Below are positions 1 to 7,879 of a stretch of 60,939 bases of DNA, one piece after another (position 1 is the stretch's first letter; each line of letters starts with the position of its first letter). The position numbers and the translations under genes were made by a program. This DNA is from an uncultured Angelakisella sp. GTDB taxonomy: Bacteria; Bacillota; Clostridia; Oscillospirales; Ruminococcaceae. The stretch covers positions 1 through 60,939 of the forward strand of contig CAJUFR010000008.1 of assembly GCA_910585525.1 (NCBI GenBank). Reading direction: 5' to 3'. A model generated the notes under the pieces. It searched no databases. It saw nothing but the letters and a program-made list of their open reading frames with translations, and was not told the DNA's origin.

Positions 1-37
1 GAGCCGACGTAAAGAGTTATGCTATCTAACATACATC

Positions 38-89
38 AAAAAGAGGTAAGATAACGCCCTCTGCAAAAAAGGTTACGTTATCTTACCTC
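38..89 (-). terminator. Perfect 14-bp inverted repeat, terminator-like on minus strand
   Basis: Arms at 43-56 and 76-89 are perfectly complementary (GAGGTAAGATAACG) around a 19-nt loop. Read on the minus strand the stem is followed by a T5 run (A5 on plus at 38-42), the form of an intrinsic terminator. It would lie downstream of the rubrerythrin terminator and serve as a second stop. Confidence 0.5.
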
Positions 90-139
90 AACAAATACCC
101 GGCCTGACTGCGTTAGACGGTGGTGAATACAGGTTCTAA

Positions 140-166
140 GGCCCCCAGCCAAGCTGGGGGCCTTTT
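140..166 (+). terminator. Rho-independent terminator, plus strand
   Basis: A 10-bp stem (GGCCCCCAGC / GCTGGGGGCC) with a CAA loop is followed by TTTT on the plus strand. It implies a plus-strand transcript entering from beyond the left edge. No gene of reasonable length ends in the first 140 bases, so the transcript is unidentified. Confidence 0.7.
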
Positions 167-174
167 CCGTGCAC

Positions 175-212
175 AAAAAATCCCCCCGCCCCAAAAGGGC
201 AGGGGGAGGGGA
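175..212 (-). terminator. Terminator of the rubrerythrin gene
   Basis: On the minus strand, just after the rubrerythrin stop, a C-rich/G-rich imperfect stem with a TTTT loop is followed by a T6 run (A6 on plus, 175-180). Confidence 0.65.
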
Positions 213-223
213 GAAATAAGAAC

Positions 224-760
224 TCAGTAATTCTCGGCAGAGATCTCAAAGTAAGCCTGGGGATGGGCGCAGACGGGGCAGACCTCCGGGGCGGCGGTGC
301 CGACGACGATGTGACCGCAGTTGCGGCACTCCCACACCTTCACCTCGCTCTTCTGGAACACCTCCTGCATCTCCAGGTTTTTCAGCAGGGCGCGGTACCG
401 CTCCTCGTGGTGCTTTTCGATGGCGGCCACCATGCGGAACTTGGCGGCCAGTTCGGGGAAGCCCTCCTTCTCGGCGGTCTCGGCGAAGCCGGCGTACATG
501 TCGGTCCACTCGTAGTTCTCGCCACCGGCGGCAGCCTCCAGGTTCTCGGCGGTGCTGCCGATGCCGGCCAGCTCCTTGAACCACATCTTGGCGTGCTCCT
601 TCTCGTTGTCGGCGGTCTTGAGGAACAGGGCGGCGATCTGTTCAAAGCCCTCCTTCTTGGCCTTGGAGGCGAAGTAGGTGTACTTGTTCCGGGCCTGGGA
701 TTCCCCCGCAAAGGCGGCCAGCAGGTTCTTTTCGGTCTGGGTGCCGGTGTATTTGGACAT
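224..760 (-). CDS. rbr: Rubrerythrin
   Basis: A 178-residue protein of usual rubrerythrin length. The N-terminal ferritin-like four-helix domain (about residues 5-135) carries the glutamate and E-x-x-H motifs expected for a diiron site (AFAGE near 20, NEKEH near 53, EKHHEE near 115). The C-terminal rubredoxin-like domain has two Cys-x-x-Cys pairs (CRNC and CPVC, about 144-165). Rubrerythrins are cytoplasmic NAD(P)H-linked peroxidases that reduce hydrogen peroxide in anaerobes. The ATG follows an AGGAGG site by 8 nt. The gene has its own promoter (800-828) and terminator, so it is probably monocistronic, although read-through from the upstream carrier operon is possible. Confidence 0.95.
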   Translation of the reverse strand: MSKYTGTQTEKNLLAAFAGESQARNKYTYFASKAKKEGFEQIAALFLKTADNEKEHAKMWFKELAGIGSTAENLEAAAGGENYEWTDMYAGFAETAEKEGFPELAAKFRMVAAIEKHHEERYRALLKNLEMQEVFQKSEVKVWECRNCGHIVVGTAAPEVCPVCAHPQAYFEISAENY

Positions 761-799
761 GATATCTTCCTCCTGTTGTAAAATTTTTCATTGTCTTGG

Positions 800-828
800 A
801 TGATACCACAATTTTTGACAGAAAGCAA
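800..828 (-). promoter_or_regulatory. Sigma-A-type promoter of rubrerythrin
   Basis: On the minus strand a TTGCTT -35 element (823-828) and a TATCAT -10 element (800-805) are separated by 17 nt. The -35 lies at the foot of a hairpin (about 827-861) that could terminate the upstream operon. Confidence 0.6.
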
Positions 829-861
829 CGGCTCCGGGAAATTTTGTTCCCAGGGGCCGTC
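827..861 (-). terminator. Weak terminator candidate after the SLC13 gene
   Basis: Minus-strand ACGGC and GGGAA segments pair with TTCCC and GCCGT around a short AT-rich loop, followed by TTGCTTTC. The T-run is poor, so termination is probably partial. Confidence 0.35.
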
Positions 862-872
862 ACAGACCACTC

Positions 873-2327
873 CTAGTATATCCCCCGTATCCCCCCCACC
901 CCATAGATGACCGCCGTCATCAGCACCGAGGTGAGCAGCGTCATAGCGGCCCCTGCCTTGGCCATATCCATGATGGAAAAATAGCCGCTGGAGTGGGGGA
1001 TGACGCTGGTGGGGGTGGAGGTGACCAGGATGAAGGCCAGGGAAAGGGTGAGGCTGGCGGGGATCACCACCCCCATCACCGGCAGGCCGTGGCCCACCGC
1101 CATGGCGATGATGATGGGGATGATGACGGTGGCGGTGACGGTGTTGCTGGAGAGAGCCACCTTGAGGAGGGAGATCATTAGGATGATGACGAATATCTGG
1201 GCCAGGGGGCCCATGGTGACGATGCCCCCCAGGAGGATCTGGGACAGCCACTGGGCCGCCCCGGTCTGGTAGATGAGCATCCCCAGGGAGATGCCGCTCA
1301 CCGTCAGGATGATGCCGTCCCAGGCCACGTCCTGCTGGATGGCCTTCCAGGGGATGCGGGTCAGCCCTGGCAGGAAGAAGAGACAGCCGCCGATGATGGC
1401 CGGCAGGGCGGTGGGTATCTCGATGCCCAGCAGGCCGGCCAGCCAGTCGGAGCCCAGCCACAGCGCCACCGTCACCAGGAACACCCCCAGGGTGATCTTC
1501 TCCTCCCGGTCGGGGGGCGGCAGCTGCTGGAACTCCCGGCGCAGGTCCTCCCGGGTCTTGGAAAGCTGCTTGATCTCCGGCCGGAAGAAGGCCATCAGCA
1601 CCAGCCAGGCCGGGGGGATGAGCACCAGCGCCGCCGGGACGCCGTAACACATCCACTCCAGGAAGGTGATCTCCACCCCGGTCATCTCCCGGATGAAGCC
1701 GATGGCGATGGGGTTGGGTCCCGCCCCCGCCGGGGTGCCGATGCCCCCGATAAGGGGGCCCCAGGCGCAGGAGATCATCAGCGCCTTGCCGAAGTTGCTT
1801 TTAAGGGGCTGCAGCCCCTCCTCCTCCAGCATGGCCTTGGCCAGGGGCATCAGGATGGCGGCCACCGCCATATCGGTGACCCACATGGACAGCAGCGCCC
1901 CCACGGTGAGGAAGCCCAGCAGGATGGCCCCGGTGCTGTTGCCGGTGCGGGACAGGACAAAGAGACAGAGCCGCTTGCCCAGGCCCGAACGACTGATGAA
2001 GGAGGAGATGCACAGCACTCCGATGAAGAAAACGATAATCTGGTTGCCGAACCCCAGCTTCACGATCTCCGAAAAGCCGGCGGTGCCCTGGAGGGCCAGG
2101 GCGATCATCCCCAGCAGGCCGGTGATGTGGAAGGGCAGGGCCTCGGTCATCCAGAGCACCAGGCAGAAGGCCAGCGTCCCCACCGACACCCGGCCCGCCG
2201 GGCTGAGGGTCACCTCCCCCGCCGTCAAAAGGCCCTCCGGCAGGGGGAGGTAGGCGACGGCCAGCAGCGCCAGCACCGCCCCGGCCAGGGCCAGGAGGCG
2301 CTTTGTAGTGCGGGTATGTTCCATCAT
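873..2327 (-). CDS. SLC13/DASS family anion:sodium symporter
   Basis: A 484-residue integral membrane protein with about 11-12 hydrophobic segments spread along its length. The overall pattern, including an SLGMLIYQTG-type segment and late VTSTPTS and PHSSGYF stretches, is that of the divalent anion:Na+ symporters that import di- and tricarboxylates or sulfate. It is the last gene of the operon led by the TAXI TRAP transporter, 15 bp after the TIM-barrel gene. A second carrier in the same operon suggests two related organic anions, or uptake paired with exchange; the substrate cannot be read from sequence. Tandem ATGs at 2327 and 2324 are both possible starts. Confidence 0.88.
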   Translation of the reverse strand: MMEHTRTTKRLLALAGAVLALLAVAYLPLPEGLLTAGEVTLSPAGRVSVGTLAFCLVLWMTEALPFHITGLLGMIALALQGTAGFSEIVKLGFGNQIIVFFIGVLCISSFISRSGLGKRLCLFVLSRTGNSTGAILLGFLTVGALLSMWVTDMAVAAILMPLAKAMLEEEGLQPLKSNFGKALMISCAWGPLIGGIGTPAGAGPNPIAIGFIREMTGVEITFLEWMCYGVPAALVLIPPAWLVLMAFFRPEIKQLSKTREDLRREFQQLPPPDREEKITLGVFLVTVALWLGSDWLAGLLGIEIPTALPAIIGGCLFFLPGLTRIPWKAIQQDVAWDGIILTVSGISLGMLIYQTGAAQWLSQILLGGIVTMGPLAQIFVIILMISLLKVALSSNTVTATVIIPIIIAMAVGHGLPVMGVVIPASLTLSLAFILVTSTPTSVIPHSSGYFSIMDMAKAGAAMTLLTSVLMTAVIYGVGGIRGIY

Positions 2328-2342
2328 CTCACCTGCTCCCCG

Positions 2343-3182
2343 TCAGGCTAGGCGGATGGCCCGGTAGGCCGCCACCGTCTCCTTGATGGCCCGCTCCACC
2401 GGCAGCCGCTCCACACTGGACGCCCCCACAAAGCCCTTGGCGCAGCTGTGGCCGATGACATAGGCGGCGTCCTCCGGGGTGGCGATGCTGCCGCCGTGGC
2501 AGAGTGGGATGACCCCCGGGTGCTCCTCCAGCGCCACCGAAAGGATGGCCTGGGTCCGCTCCGCCGCCAGGTCCAGGGGGGCCTGCTCCCGGGCCCCCAC
2601 GTCGCCGCCGGTGGTGAGGCCGCAGTGGGAGATGATGATATCGGTGCCCACCGCCGCCAGCCGCCGGGCCTCCTCCGGGCTGTAGCAGTAGGACATGGTG
2701 AAGAAGCCCTTTTGCCGGGCCAGGGCCAGCATGTCCACCTCCCGCTGGAACCCAAGTCCCACCGATTCCAACTCCCGGCGCATGTCCCCGGAGAACTTGG
2801 CCACGGTGGGGAAGCTGATGACCCCGGAGTAGCCCAGTTCCCCCAGCTGCTCCATGAACCGCCCCAGGTCCCGGGTGACGTCCAGCCCGTAGACCCCCGC
2901 CGCCACCGGTGTGTCCCGCACCATGGGCAGGATGTCGTTTTTGCCCATGTCGTAGACGATCTGGTTGCTGTCCCCCAGGGGGAGGTTGCCGGCGATGGCG
3001 GGATGGCCGCTGATGCGGTAGTGGCCGGAACTGTAGACGACGATGATATCCGCCCCGCTCTGGTCCTCCAGCCGGGCGATGAGCCCCGCCCCGGCGCCGC
3101 AGACCAGAATGGCCTCCTTCCGGGCGATCTTGTCCCGGAGCCTTTTCAGCACATCATCTCTTTTGAACCGCAGGTCTGTCAT
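2343..3182 (-). CDS. TIM-barrel protein of the 'phosphoenolpyruvate hydrolase-like' family (Tm-1 C-terminal half)
   Basis: A 279-residue protein of the family annotated as PEP-hydrolase-like or TIM-barrel signal-transduction protein. Telling segments are ILVCGAGAGLIARLEDQSGA near the N-terminus, YSSGHYRISGHP, the Asp-rich GLDVTRD, and a C-terminal ISHCGLTTGG / LCHGGSI region where phosphoenolpyruvate-type barrels place ligands. It lies 15 bp downstream of the UPF0261 gene. In tomato Tm-1 the two domains are fused (UPF0261 first, TIM barrel second), so the pair probably works as one unit. No biochemical function is established. ATG with a GAGGGGGAG site upstream. Confidence 0.85.
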   Translation of the reverse strand: MTDLRFKRDDVLKRLRDKIARKEAILVCGAGAGLIARLEDQSGADIIVVYSSGHYRISGHPAIAGNLPLGDSNQIVYDMGKNDILPMVRDTPVAAGVYGLDVTRDLGRFMEQLGELGYSGVISFPTVAKFSGDMRRELESVGLGFQREVDMLALARQKGFFTMSYCYSPEEARRLAAVGTDIIISHCGLTTGGDVGAREQAPLDLAAERTQAILSVALEEHPGVIPLCHGGSIATPEDAAYVIGHSCAKGFVGASSVERLPVERAIKETVAAYRAIRLA

Positions 3183-3197
3183 ATGGTCTCCCCCTCG

Positions 3198-4418
3198 TTA
3201 TAATTGATACTGTTTGTTTTCGATCATTCGGAGTATCTGCTTTACCAGCTGGTCGGCGAACTCCCGGTCGTTGATGTGCAGGTCGAAGAACCGGGTCTGG
3301 ACGTTGCCGGGCATCTTGTACTTGATGGCCTTGATGAACACCTGGTCCGCCGCCGGGTCGTAGAACACCTTCCCCGGGCGGTTGACGTCGGAAAAGCCCC
3401 GCAGCGGCACGCAGACACAAACATCCCCCCCGGGGGCGGAGAGCCGTTCCACGAACAGTTCCCCCAGCGCCCCCATCTCCTCGGCGGTGGCGCGCATCTT
3501 CACCGAGCCGGGACTGTGGTGGTAAAGGGTCCGCTTCAGCTGGTGGGGCTGCAGGGTGTCCTCCGGCCCCAGGTTGATCATCTCCAGGGCGCCGGGGACC
3601 ACCACGTAGGGCAGCCCCTTTTTCACCGCCCCCCGCAGCCGCTGGGGCCCGGAATTGTAGATGCCGCCCCCCACCTCGTCGGTGAGTTCGCTGGTGGTGA
3701 TATCCATGACGGCGCAGAAGTTGTCCTCCAGGATCATCTTCTCCATGATCTTGCCCCCGCAGATGCCCCGGGAGGTGAAGGCGATGACCTCGTAGCCCTG
3801 GGCCTCCAGCAGTTCCACGCACCGGTCCACGCAGGGGGTGGTGACCCCGAAGCTGGTCATGGCGATGGCCTTGTTGCCGGTGCGCTTGGGCGGCCCCACC
3901 CGGAGCATGGAATCCAGGATGCCCGCCGCCTGGCGCAGGGCGTAGCTGCTCATAAAATTCAGGTTCTGGACATCCACCACCGTGTTCAGCATCAGGATGT
4001 CCTCCCCCATGGTGTAGGGCAGCACGTTGCCGGCGGCCACCGGGGTCACCATGATCTTGGGCACCCCGATGGGCAGCTCGTGCATGGCGGCGCAGGCCAG
4101 GGCGGCCCCCCCGGACCCTCCCACCGAGAGAAATGCGTCCAGCTGCCCCTCCCGGTAGAGCCGTCGGACGATCTGCACCAGGCCGATGCGGATGTAGTTG
4201 GAGGCGTCGGTGCGGGTGGAGGAGGCCTGGAGGTTGCGGAAATACTGCCCCGCCACCTCCCGCTGGGTGTAGGCCACCCCCGGGGGGCTCTCCCGCCGCA
4301 TCCCCACGTCGATGATCTTCACCTCGTGGCCGTAGCCCTCGATCTCCTCCTTGAGGAAGAAGGCCTGGGTGGCCTTGGTGTCCATGGTGGCGCAAAGCAA
4401 CACTTTTTTCGGTGCCAT
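3198..4418 (-). CDS. UPF0261 (Tm-1-like ATP-binding domain) protein
   Basis: A 406-residue protein beginning KKVLLCATMDTKATQAFFLK, the characteristic UPF0261 start. It continues with the glycine-rich LSVGGSGGAALACAAMHELP (about 105-125) and TPVAAGNVLPYTMGEDILML, which form the nucleotide-binding region in the tomato Tm-1 N-terminal domain. The C-terminus carries an HHSPGSVKMRAT segment. Family members are found in bacteria, fungi and plants; enzymatic activity is not established. The AAGGAGGG site is ideally spaced. It lies between the TRAP permease and the TIM-barrel partner, so a role in metabolism of the imported substrate is the natural inference. Confidence 0.88.
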   Translation of the reverse strand: MAPKKVLLCATMDTKATQAFFLKEEIEGYGHEVKIIDVGMRRESPPGVAYTQREVAGQYFRNLQASSTRTDASNYIRIGLVQIVRRLYREGQLDAFLSVGGSGGAALACAAMHELPIGVPKIMVTPVAAGNVLPYTMGEDILMLNTVVDVQNLNFMSSYALRQAAGILDSMLRVGPPKRTGNKAIAMTSFGVTTPCVDRCVELLEAQGYEVIAFTSRGICGGKIMEKMILEDNFCAVMDITTSELTDEVGGGIYNSGPQRLRGAVKKGLPYVVVPGALEMINLGPEDTLQPHQLKRTLYHHSPGSVKMRATAEEMGALGELFVERLSAPGGDVCVCVPLRGFSDVNRPGKVFYDPAADQVFIKAIKYKMPGNVQTRFFDLHINDREFADQLVKQILRMIENKQYQL

Positions 4419-4433
4419 AGGTCCCTCCTTTCG

Positions 4434-6338
4434 TCAGCCGGATGCCGCCGGGCCGCCCTTGCCCATGGACAGGGCGTGGCGGACGGTGAGCAGCAGGAAC
4501 AGCGCCAGCCCCACCAGGTCCAGCCACACCACCGGCAGCAGGAAGCAGGCGGCGGCCACCCCGAAGAGGAGCCGTTCCGGCATGGCCAGCCGGGCCATGA
4601 AGAACCCCTCGCAGGCGATGATAAAGGTGAGCAGGAAGGCGGCGATCATCACAAAGGCCCACACCAGTTCCAGGCCGGTGCCCTGCAAGAGCAGCGCCGG
4701 GCGGTAGAGGAAGAGGAAGGGCAGCACGAACCCGGCGATGCCGATCTTCAGCGATTCCAGACAGGTACGCAGGAAGCTGGACTTGGCCAGCCCCGACGCC
4801 ACCAGGCAGCCGATGGCCACTGGCGGGGTGAGGGCGGACATCTCCGCAAAGTAGAACACGAAGAAGTGGGCCACGATCAGCGGTACCCCCAGGCCGGTGA
4901 GGGCGGGCGCCCCCAGCAGCGCCGCCAGGATGTAGGCGGGCCCGCTGGGCATCCCCATGCCGAACACCAGGCAGGTGATGGCCACCATCACCGCCAGGGG
5001 GAAGAGGTGGTCCCCCGCCACCTGCAAGGCCATCTGGGACATTTTGGAGGGGAGGCCGGTGGCGTTCAGTATCTCCACCAGGATGCCGGTGCAGGAGCAG
5101 ACGATGGCGATGCCCGCCACCGACTTGCCGCCCCCCGCCAGCCCGTCCAGGAACTTTTTGCAGAAGGTCCTGAGGGGATGTGTCTCCTTCATGCGGAACT
5201 GCCAGATGAACCCCAGGGCCACCAACAGGATGGTGGAGAAGAACAGCGCCTTGGCGGTGGAGTACCCCTGGATCATCAGCACCACCAGCAGGGCGATGGG
5301 CATCAGGAACACCAGCAGGTTCACCAGCGCCTTTTTCGCCTCCGGCAGCAGTTCGTCCCGGGTCTTTTCGTCCCCGATCTTCAGCGCCCGGATGTAGACG
5401 CTCATGGCGATGCCCAGGTAGTAGAGCAGCGCCGGGGCCAGCCCCACCATCACCACCGTGATGTAGGGCACCGAGATCCAGGATGCGATGATAAAGGCGG
5501 CGGCGTTCATCACCGGGGGCAGGATGGCCCCGCCGGTGGAAGCGGCCGCCTCCACCGCGGCGGCGAACTCGGCGGGGTAGCCCCGCTTCTTCATCAGCGG
5601 GATGGAGAAGGCCCCGGTCATGGCGATGTTGGCCGCCACGCTGCCGGACACCGACCCCACCAGGCCGCTGCTGATCACCGCCACCTGGGCCCCGCCGGAA
5701 CGGATCTTGCCGCTGGCGGTCATGGCCACGTCGATGATCATCTGGAGGGCCCCGAAGGCCTCCAGCAGCCCGGCGAAGATGGAGAACTGGACGATGGTGT
5801 TGGCCGACACCGAGGCCAGCATCCCGTAGATGCCAGTGAAGTTGGTGGAGGCGTAGGTGATGAGCCGGGGGAAGGAGAGCCCCCCGTGGTGCAGGAAGCC
5901 GGCAAAGTGGCTGCCGAAGTAGCCGTACAGCAGGGCGATGACGGCGATGACCGGGATGACCCTGCCCCAGCGGATGCGGGTGGCGATGAGCATCACCAGG
6001 ATGACGATGATGCCGGTGAGCACCTTGTCAAAGGGCTGCTTGCCGATGGCGAACTGGAACCGGGTGGCGTTCTGGTGGATATACACCATGGTCACCGCCG
6101 TGACGGCGATCAGGGCCAGCAGCAGCCCGGAGATGACCCGGTCCTTTTTGGTGGCGAACTTCATGGCCTGGAGGAACACGATCACCAGGGCGAAGAGGAT
6201 GTGAAGGTTGATGTGCTGCTCCGAGCCGAAGATGGAGTACTGGGAAGCAACGATGTGGTAGACGCTCATCACCAGGGCCACCCAGTAGGTGATGGTGTCC
6301 GCCAGGCGCTGCATCTTTTCTGCGCGTTGTTGGTCCAT
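4434..6338 (-). CDS. TRAP transporter fused permease (4TM/12TM)
   Basis: A protein of about 634 residues in which the small (DctQ-like, 4 TM) and large (DctM-like, 12 TM) TRAP subunits are one chain, as is usual for TAXI-type systems. The DctM signature region includes GSVSGSVAANIAMTGAFSIP, AAASTGGAILPPVMNAAAF and MPSGPAYILAALLGAP. The ATG at 6338 is chosen because an AAGGAGGA site lies 8 nt upstream; an upstream in-frame start would add an unlikely soluble extension. It partners the solute-binding protein encoded just upstream and imports its ligand using an ion gradient. Confidence 0.93.
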   Translation of the reverse strand: MDQQRAEKMQRLADTITYWVALVMSVYHIVASQYSIFGSEQHINLHILFALVIVFLQAMKFATKKDRVISGLLLALIAVTAVTMVYIHQNATRFQFAIGKQPFDKVLTGIIVILVMLIATRIRWGRVIPVIAVIALLYGYFGSHFAGFLHHGGLSFPRLITYASTNFTGIYGMLASVSANTIVQFSIFAGLLEAFGALQMIIDVAMTASGKIRSGGAQVAVISSGLVGSVSGSVAANIAMTGAFSIPLMKKRGYPAEFAAAVEAAASTGGAILPPVMNAAAFIIASWISVPYITVVMVGLAPALLYYLGIAMSVYIRALKIGDEKTRDELLPEAKKALVNLLVFLMPIALLVVLMIQGYSTAKALFFSTILLVALGFIWQFRMKETHPLRTFCKKFLDGLAGGGKSVAGIAIVCSCTGILVEILNATGLPSKMSQMALQVAGDHLFPLAVMVAITCLVFGMGMPSGPAYILAALLGAPALTGLGVPLIVAHFFVFYFAEMSALTPPVAIGCLVASGLAKSSFLRTCLESLKIGIAGFVLPFLFLYRPALLLQGTGLELVWAFVMIAAFLLTFIIACEGFFMARLAMPERLLFGVAAACFLLPVVWLDLVGLALFLLLTVRHALSMGKGGPAASG

Positions 6339-6419
6339 TGGTCGTTCCTCCTTGGACCCCGGGGAGGGGGCGGGACAGGCCACTGTCCTCTCCCCGGGGA
6401 AAAACAAAGCGAATGGCTC

Positions 6420-7484
6420 TTAGCCGCCGTAGACGGTGAACCGGTCCTCCCAGAGACCGGCCTCCTTCAGGGCCTTGGCGGCGCCGGGGTGGAAGGGGAT
6501 GTTCTCGGCGCAGACCGCCACGGCGTATCTCTCGAAGCCGTCAAAATACTGGCTGATGCCCCGCAGCTCCTCCAGGTTGTCCAGGACGCACTTGACATAG
6601 GTGTAGACGGTCTCCTCCGGGATGTCGCCGTTGAAGATGACCACGCCGGAGTTGGCGGGGGCGTTGACGGTGGCGCCCTGGGGGATGGTGGCGTTGTTCT
6701 CGGTGGTGAGGGCGGCGATGCCCACGCCGCCACCGGTCTTATCGTAGACGTTCTGGAGGGCGGTCTCGTCCATGCTCAGGCAGCGGACCCCCTTGGTGGC
6801 CTCGATCTCGATGATGCCGCTGATGGCCTTGCCGTTGGCGTAGGAGCCCATAAAGGCGTCGATGCGGCCGTCCTTGAGGGCGGTGCAGCCCTCGGACCAG
6901 GTGTAATACTCCAGCTTCACGTCATTGGTGAGGCCCAGTTCCTCCAGCCAGAGGTAGCCCACGCTGGCCGAACTGGAGGCGGCAGGGGGGAAGCCCAAGG
7001 TCTTGCCCTTGAGGTCGGCATAGCTTTGGATGGGGGAATCCTCCAGCACGATCACCGGCAGGGCCCAGGTGCAGAAGCCGAAGCCCTGGAGGATGTTCTT
7101 GGTGTCCACCGCTTCCTCAAAGGAGCCGCCGGCGTTGGCGGCGTTGTACAGGTCGATGGTGCTGTTGTTGCCGCCGCTGACGTCGCCGGAAACGGAGAGG
7201 AGGGTGATCTCCGGCCCGCCGGTGGTGGTGATGGTGGAGCAGGTGATGCCGGTGTGCTTGTTCACCACCGAGGCGATGGCCTCCAGCACCACGTTATCGG
7301 TGCCGCCGGTGGAGCCGGTGCCGATGACCAGCTTCTGGTCCCCCGCCGGCGCCGGGGCCGGGTCGGAGGGATCCGGGGTGGTGGAGGGAGCCGCCGGTGT
7401 GGAGACGGGGGAGGAGGTCCCGGCGGGACCGGAGCATCCCGCCAGCATGGCCAGGACCATCAGGAGAACGATTATCTTTTTCAT
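6420..7484 (-). CDS. TAXI-family TRAP solute-binding lipoprotein
   Basis: A 354-residue exported protein. The N-terminus is a lipoprotein signal (KKIIVLLMVLAMLAGCS, lipobox LAGC) followed by a Pro/Ser/Thr-rich tether to about residue 48. The mature domain starts KLVIGTGSTGGTDNVV, the usual TAXI opening with the glycine-rich ligand loop, and later has GFPPAASSSASVGYL. TAXI proteins bind carboxylates such as 2-oxoglutarate or glutamate in the few studied cases; the ligand here is unknown. It heads the operon, with an AAGGAAG site and the promoter/operator at 7506-7557 directly upstream. Confidence 0.93.
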   Translation of the reverse strand: MKKIIVLLMVLAMLAGCSGPAGTSSPVSTPAAPSTTPDPSDPAPAPAGDQKLVIGTGSTGGTDNVVLEAIASVVNKHTGITCSTITTTGGPEITLLSVSGDVSGGNNSTIDLYNAANAGGSFEEAVDTKNILQGFGFCTWALPVIVLEDSPIQSYADLKGKTLGFPPAASSSASVGYLWLEELGLTNDVKLEYYTWSEGCTALKDGRIDAFMGSYANGKAISGIIEIEATKGVRCLSMDETALQNVYDKTGGGVGIAALTTENNATIPQGATVNAPANSGVVIFNGDIPEETVYTYVKCVLDNLEELRGISQYFDGFERYAVAVCAENIPFHPGAAKALKEAGLWEDRFTVYGG

Positions 7485-7505
7485 TGTCAACTTCCTTTCT
7501 CGTTT

Positions 7506-7526
7506 GATCGTACATTTTGTACGGTC
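7506..7526 (-). promoter_or_regulatory. Palindromic operator overlapping the TRAP operon start
   Basis: GATCGTACA-TTT-TGTACGGTC is a 9-bp-arm inverted repeat with one mismatch. It begins just downstream of the -10 element and covers the expected transcription start, a classic repressor position. The CGTACA/TGTACG core resembles GntR-superfamily operators; no such regulator gene is in the window. Confidence 0.6.
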
Positions 7527-7528
7527 CC

Positions 7529-7557
7529 ATTCTAGAAAAACGCCGGAGGAATGTCAA
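7529..7557 (-). promoter_or_regulatory. Consensus promoter of the TRAP/Tm-1-like operon
   Basis: On the minus strand TTGACA (7552-7557), a 17-nt spacer and TAGAAT (7529-7534), about 45 bases upstream of the TAXI lipoprotein ATG. Confidence 0.75.
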
Positions 7558-7813
7558 ATTGCCGAAAAATCAATGGTTTTGGCCAAAAAAATATGCAAGT
7601 GTCCATATTTTGGGAGAGGCTTCTTAGTCAAAAAAGCGACAGGCTTTTTGGGGCTGTTGTGTCTTGTTACAGTTTCAGGACGGTTTTTTTATGGATAACG
7701 CCGGAAATTTTTGAGATTCACGAATTTTGGGAAAAATCATTTTTGTGATCTTTGATAGTTTTCGGGCAGGTTTTTGTGGGATGTGTATAGGGGGGCTCCT
7801 TTGTCTCCTATCC
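7558..7813. other. AT-rich intergenic stretch
   Basis: About 250 bases, clearly richer in A and T than the surrounding genes. Short open frames on the plus strand lack ribosome binding sites and recognisable similarity. Apart from the promoter at its left edge and the terminator at its right edge I see no defined element. Confidence 0.5.
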
Positions 7814-7855
7814 AAAAAAACCGGCAGACCGCCACATCGCGTGGCAGTCTGCCGG
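7814..7855 (-). terminator. Terminator of the peptide-transporter operon
   Basis: A 15-bp stem (CCGGCAGACTGCCAC on the minus strand, allowing one G-U) with a GCGAT loop is followed by a T7 run, 25 bases beyond the lyase stop codon. Confidence 0.85.
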
Positions 7856-7879
7856 TTTGGTCATTCTCTTTAGGTGATC

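Noticed and set aside
23..117. Possible integron attC site (ATCTAAC ... GTTAGAC flanking a palindrome)
   Set aside because: The end boxes fit the attC core pattern, but the segments between them and the central palindrome are not complementary as attC requires, and no integrase or cassette array is present.
3204..7535. Plus-strand open frame of over 1,400 codons
   Set aside because: It is antisense to the UPF0261, TRAP permease and TAXI genes, is extremely rich in His, Gly and Gln, and has no recognisable domain. Such frames are common opposite GC-rich coding DNA.
7551..7748. Small plus-strand protein in the AT-rich gap
   Set aside because: It has no ribosome binding site or similarity and overlaps the -35 region of the opposite promoter.
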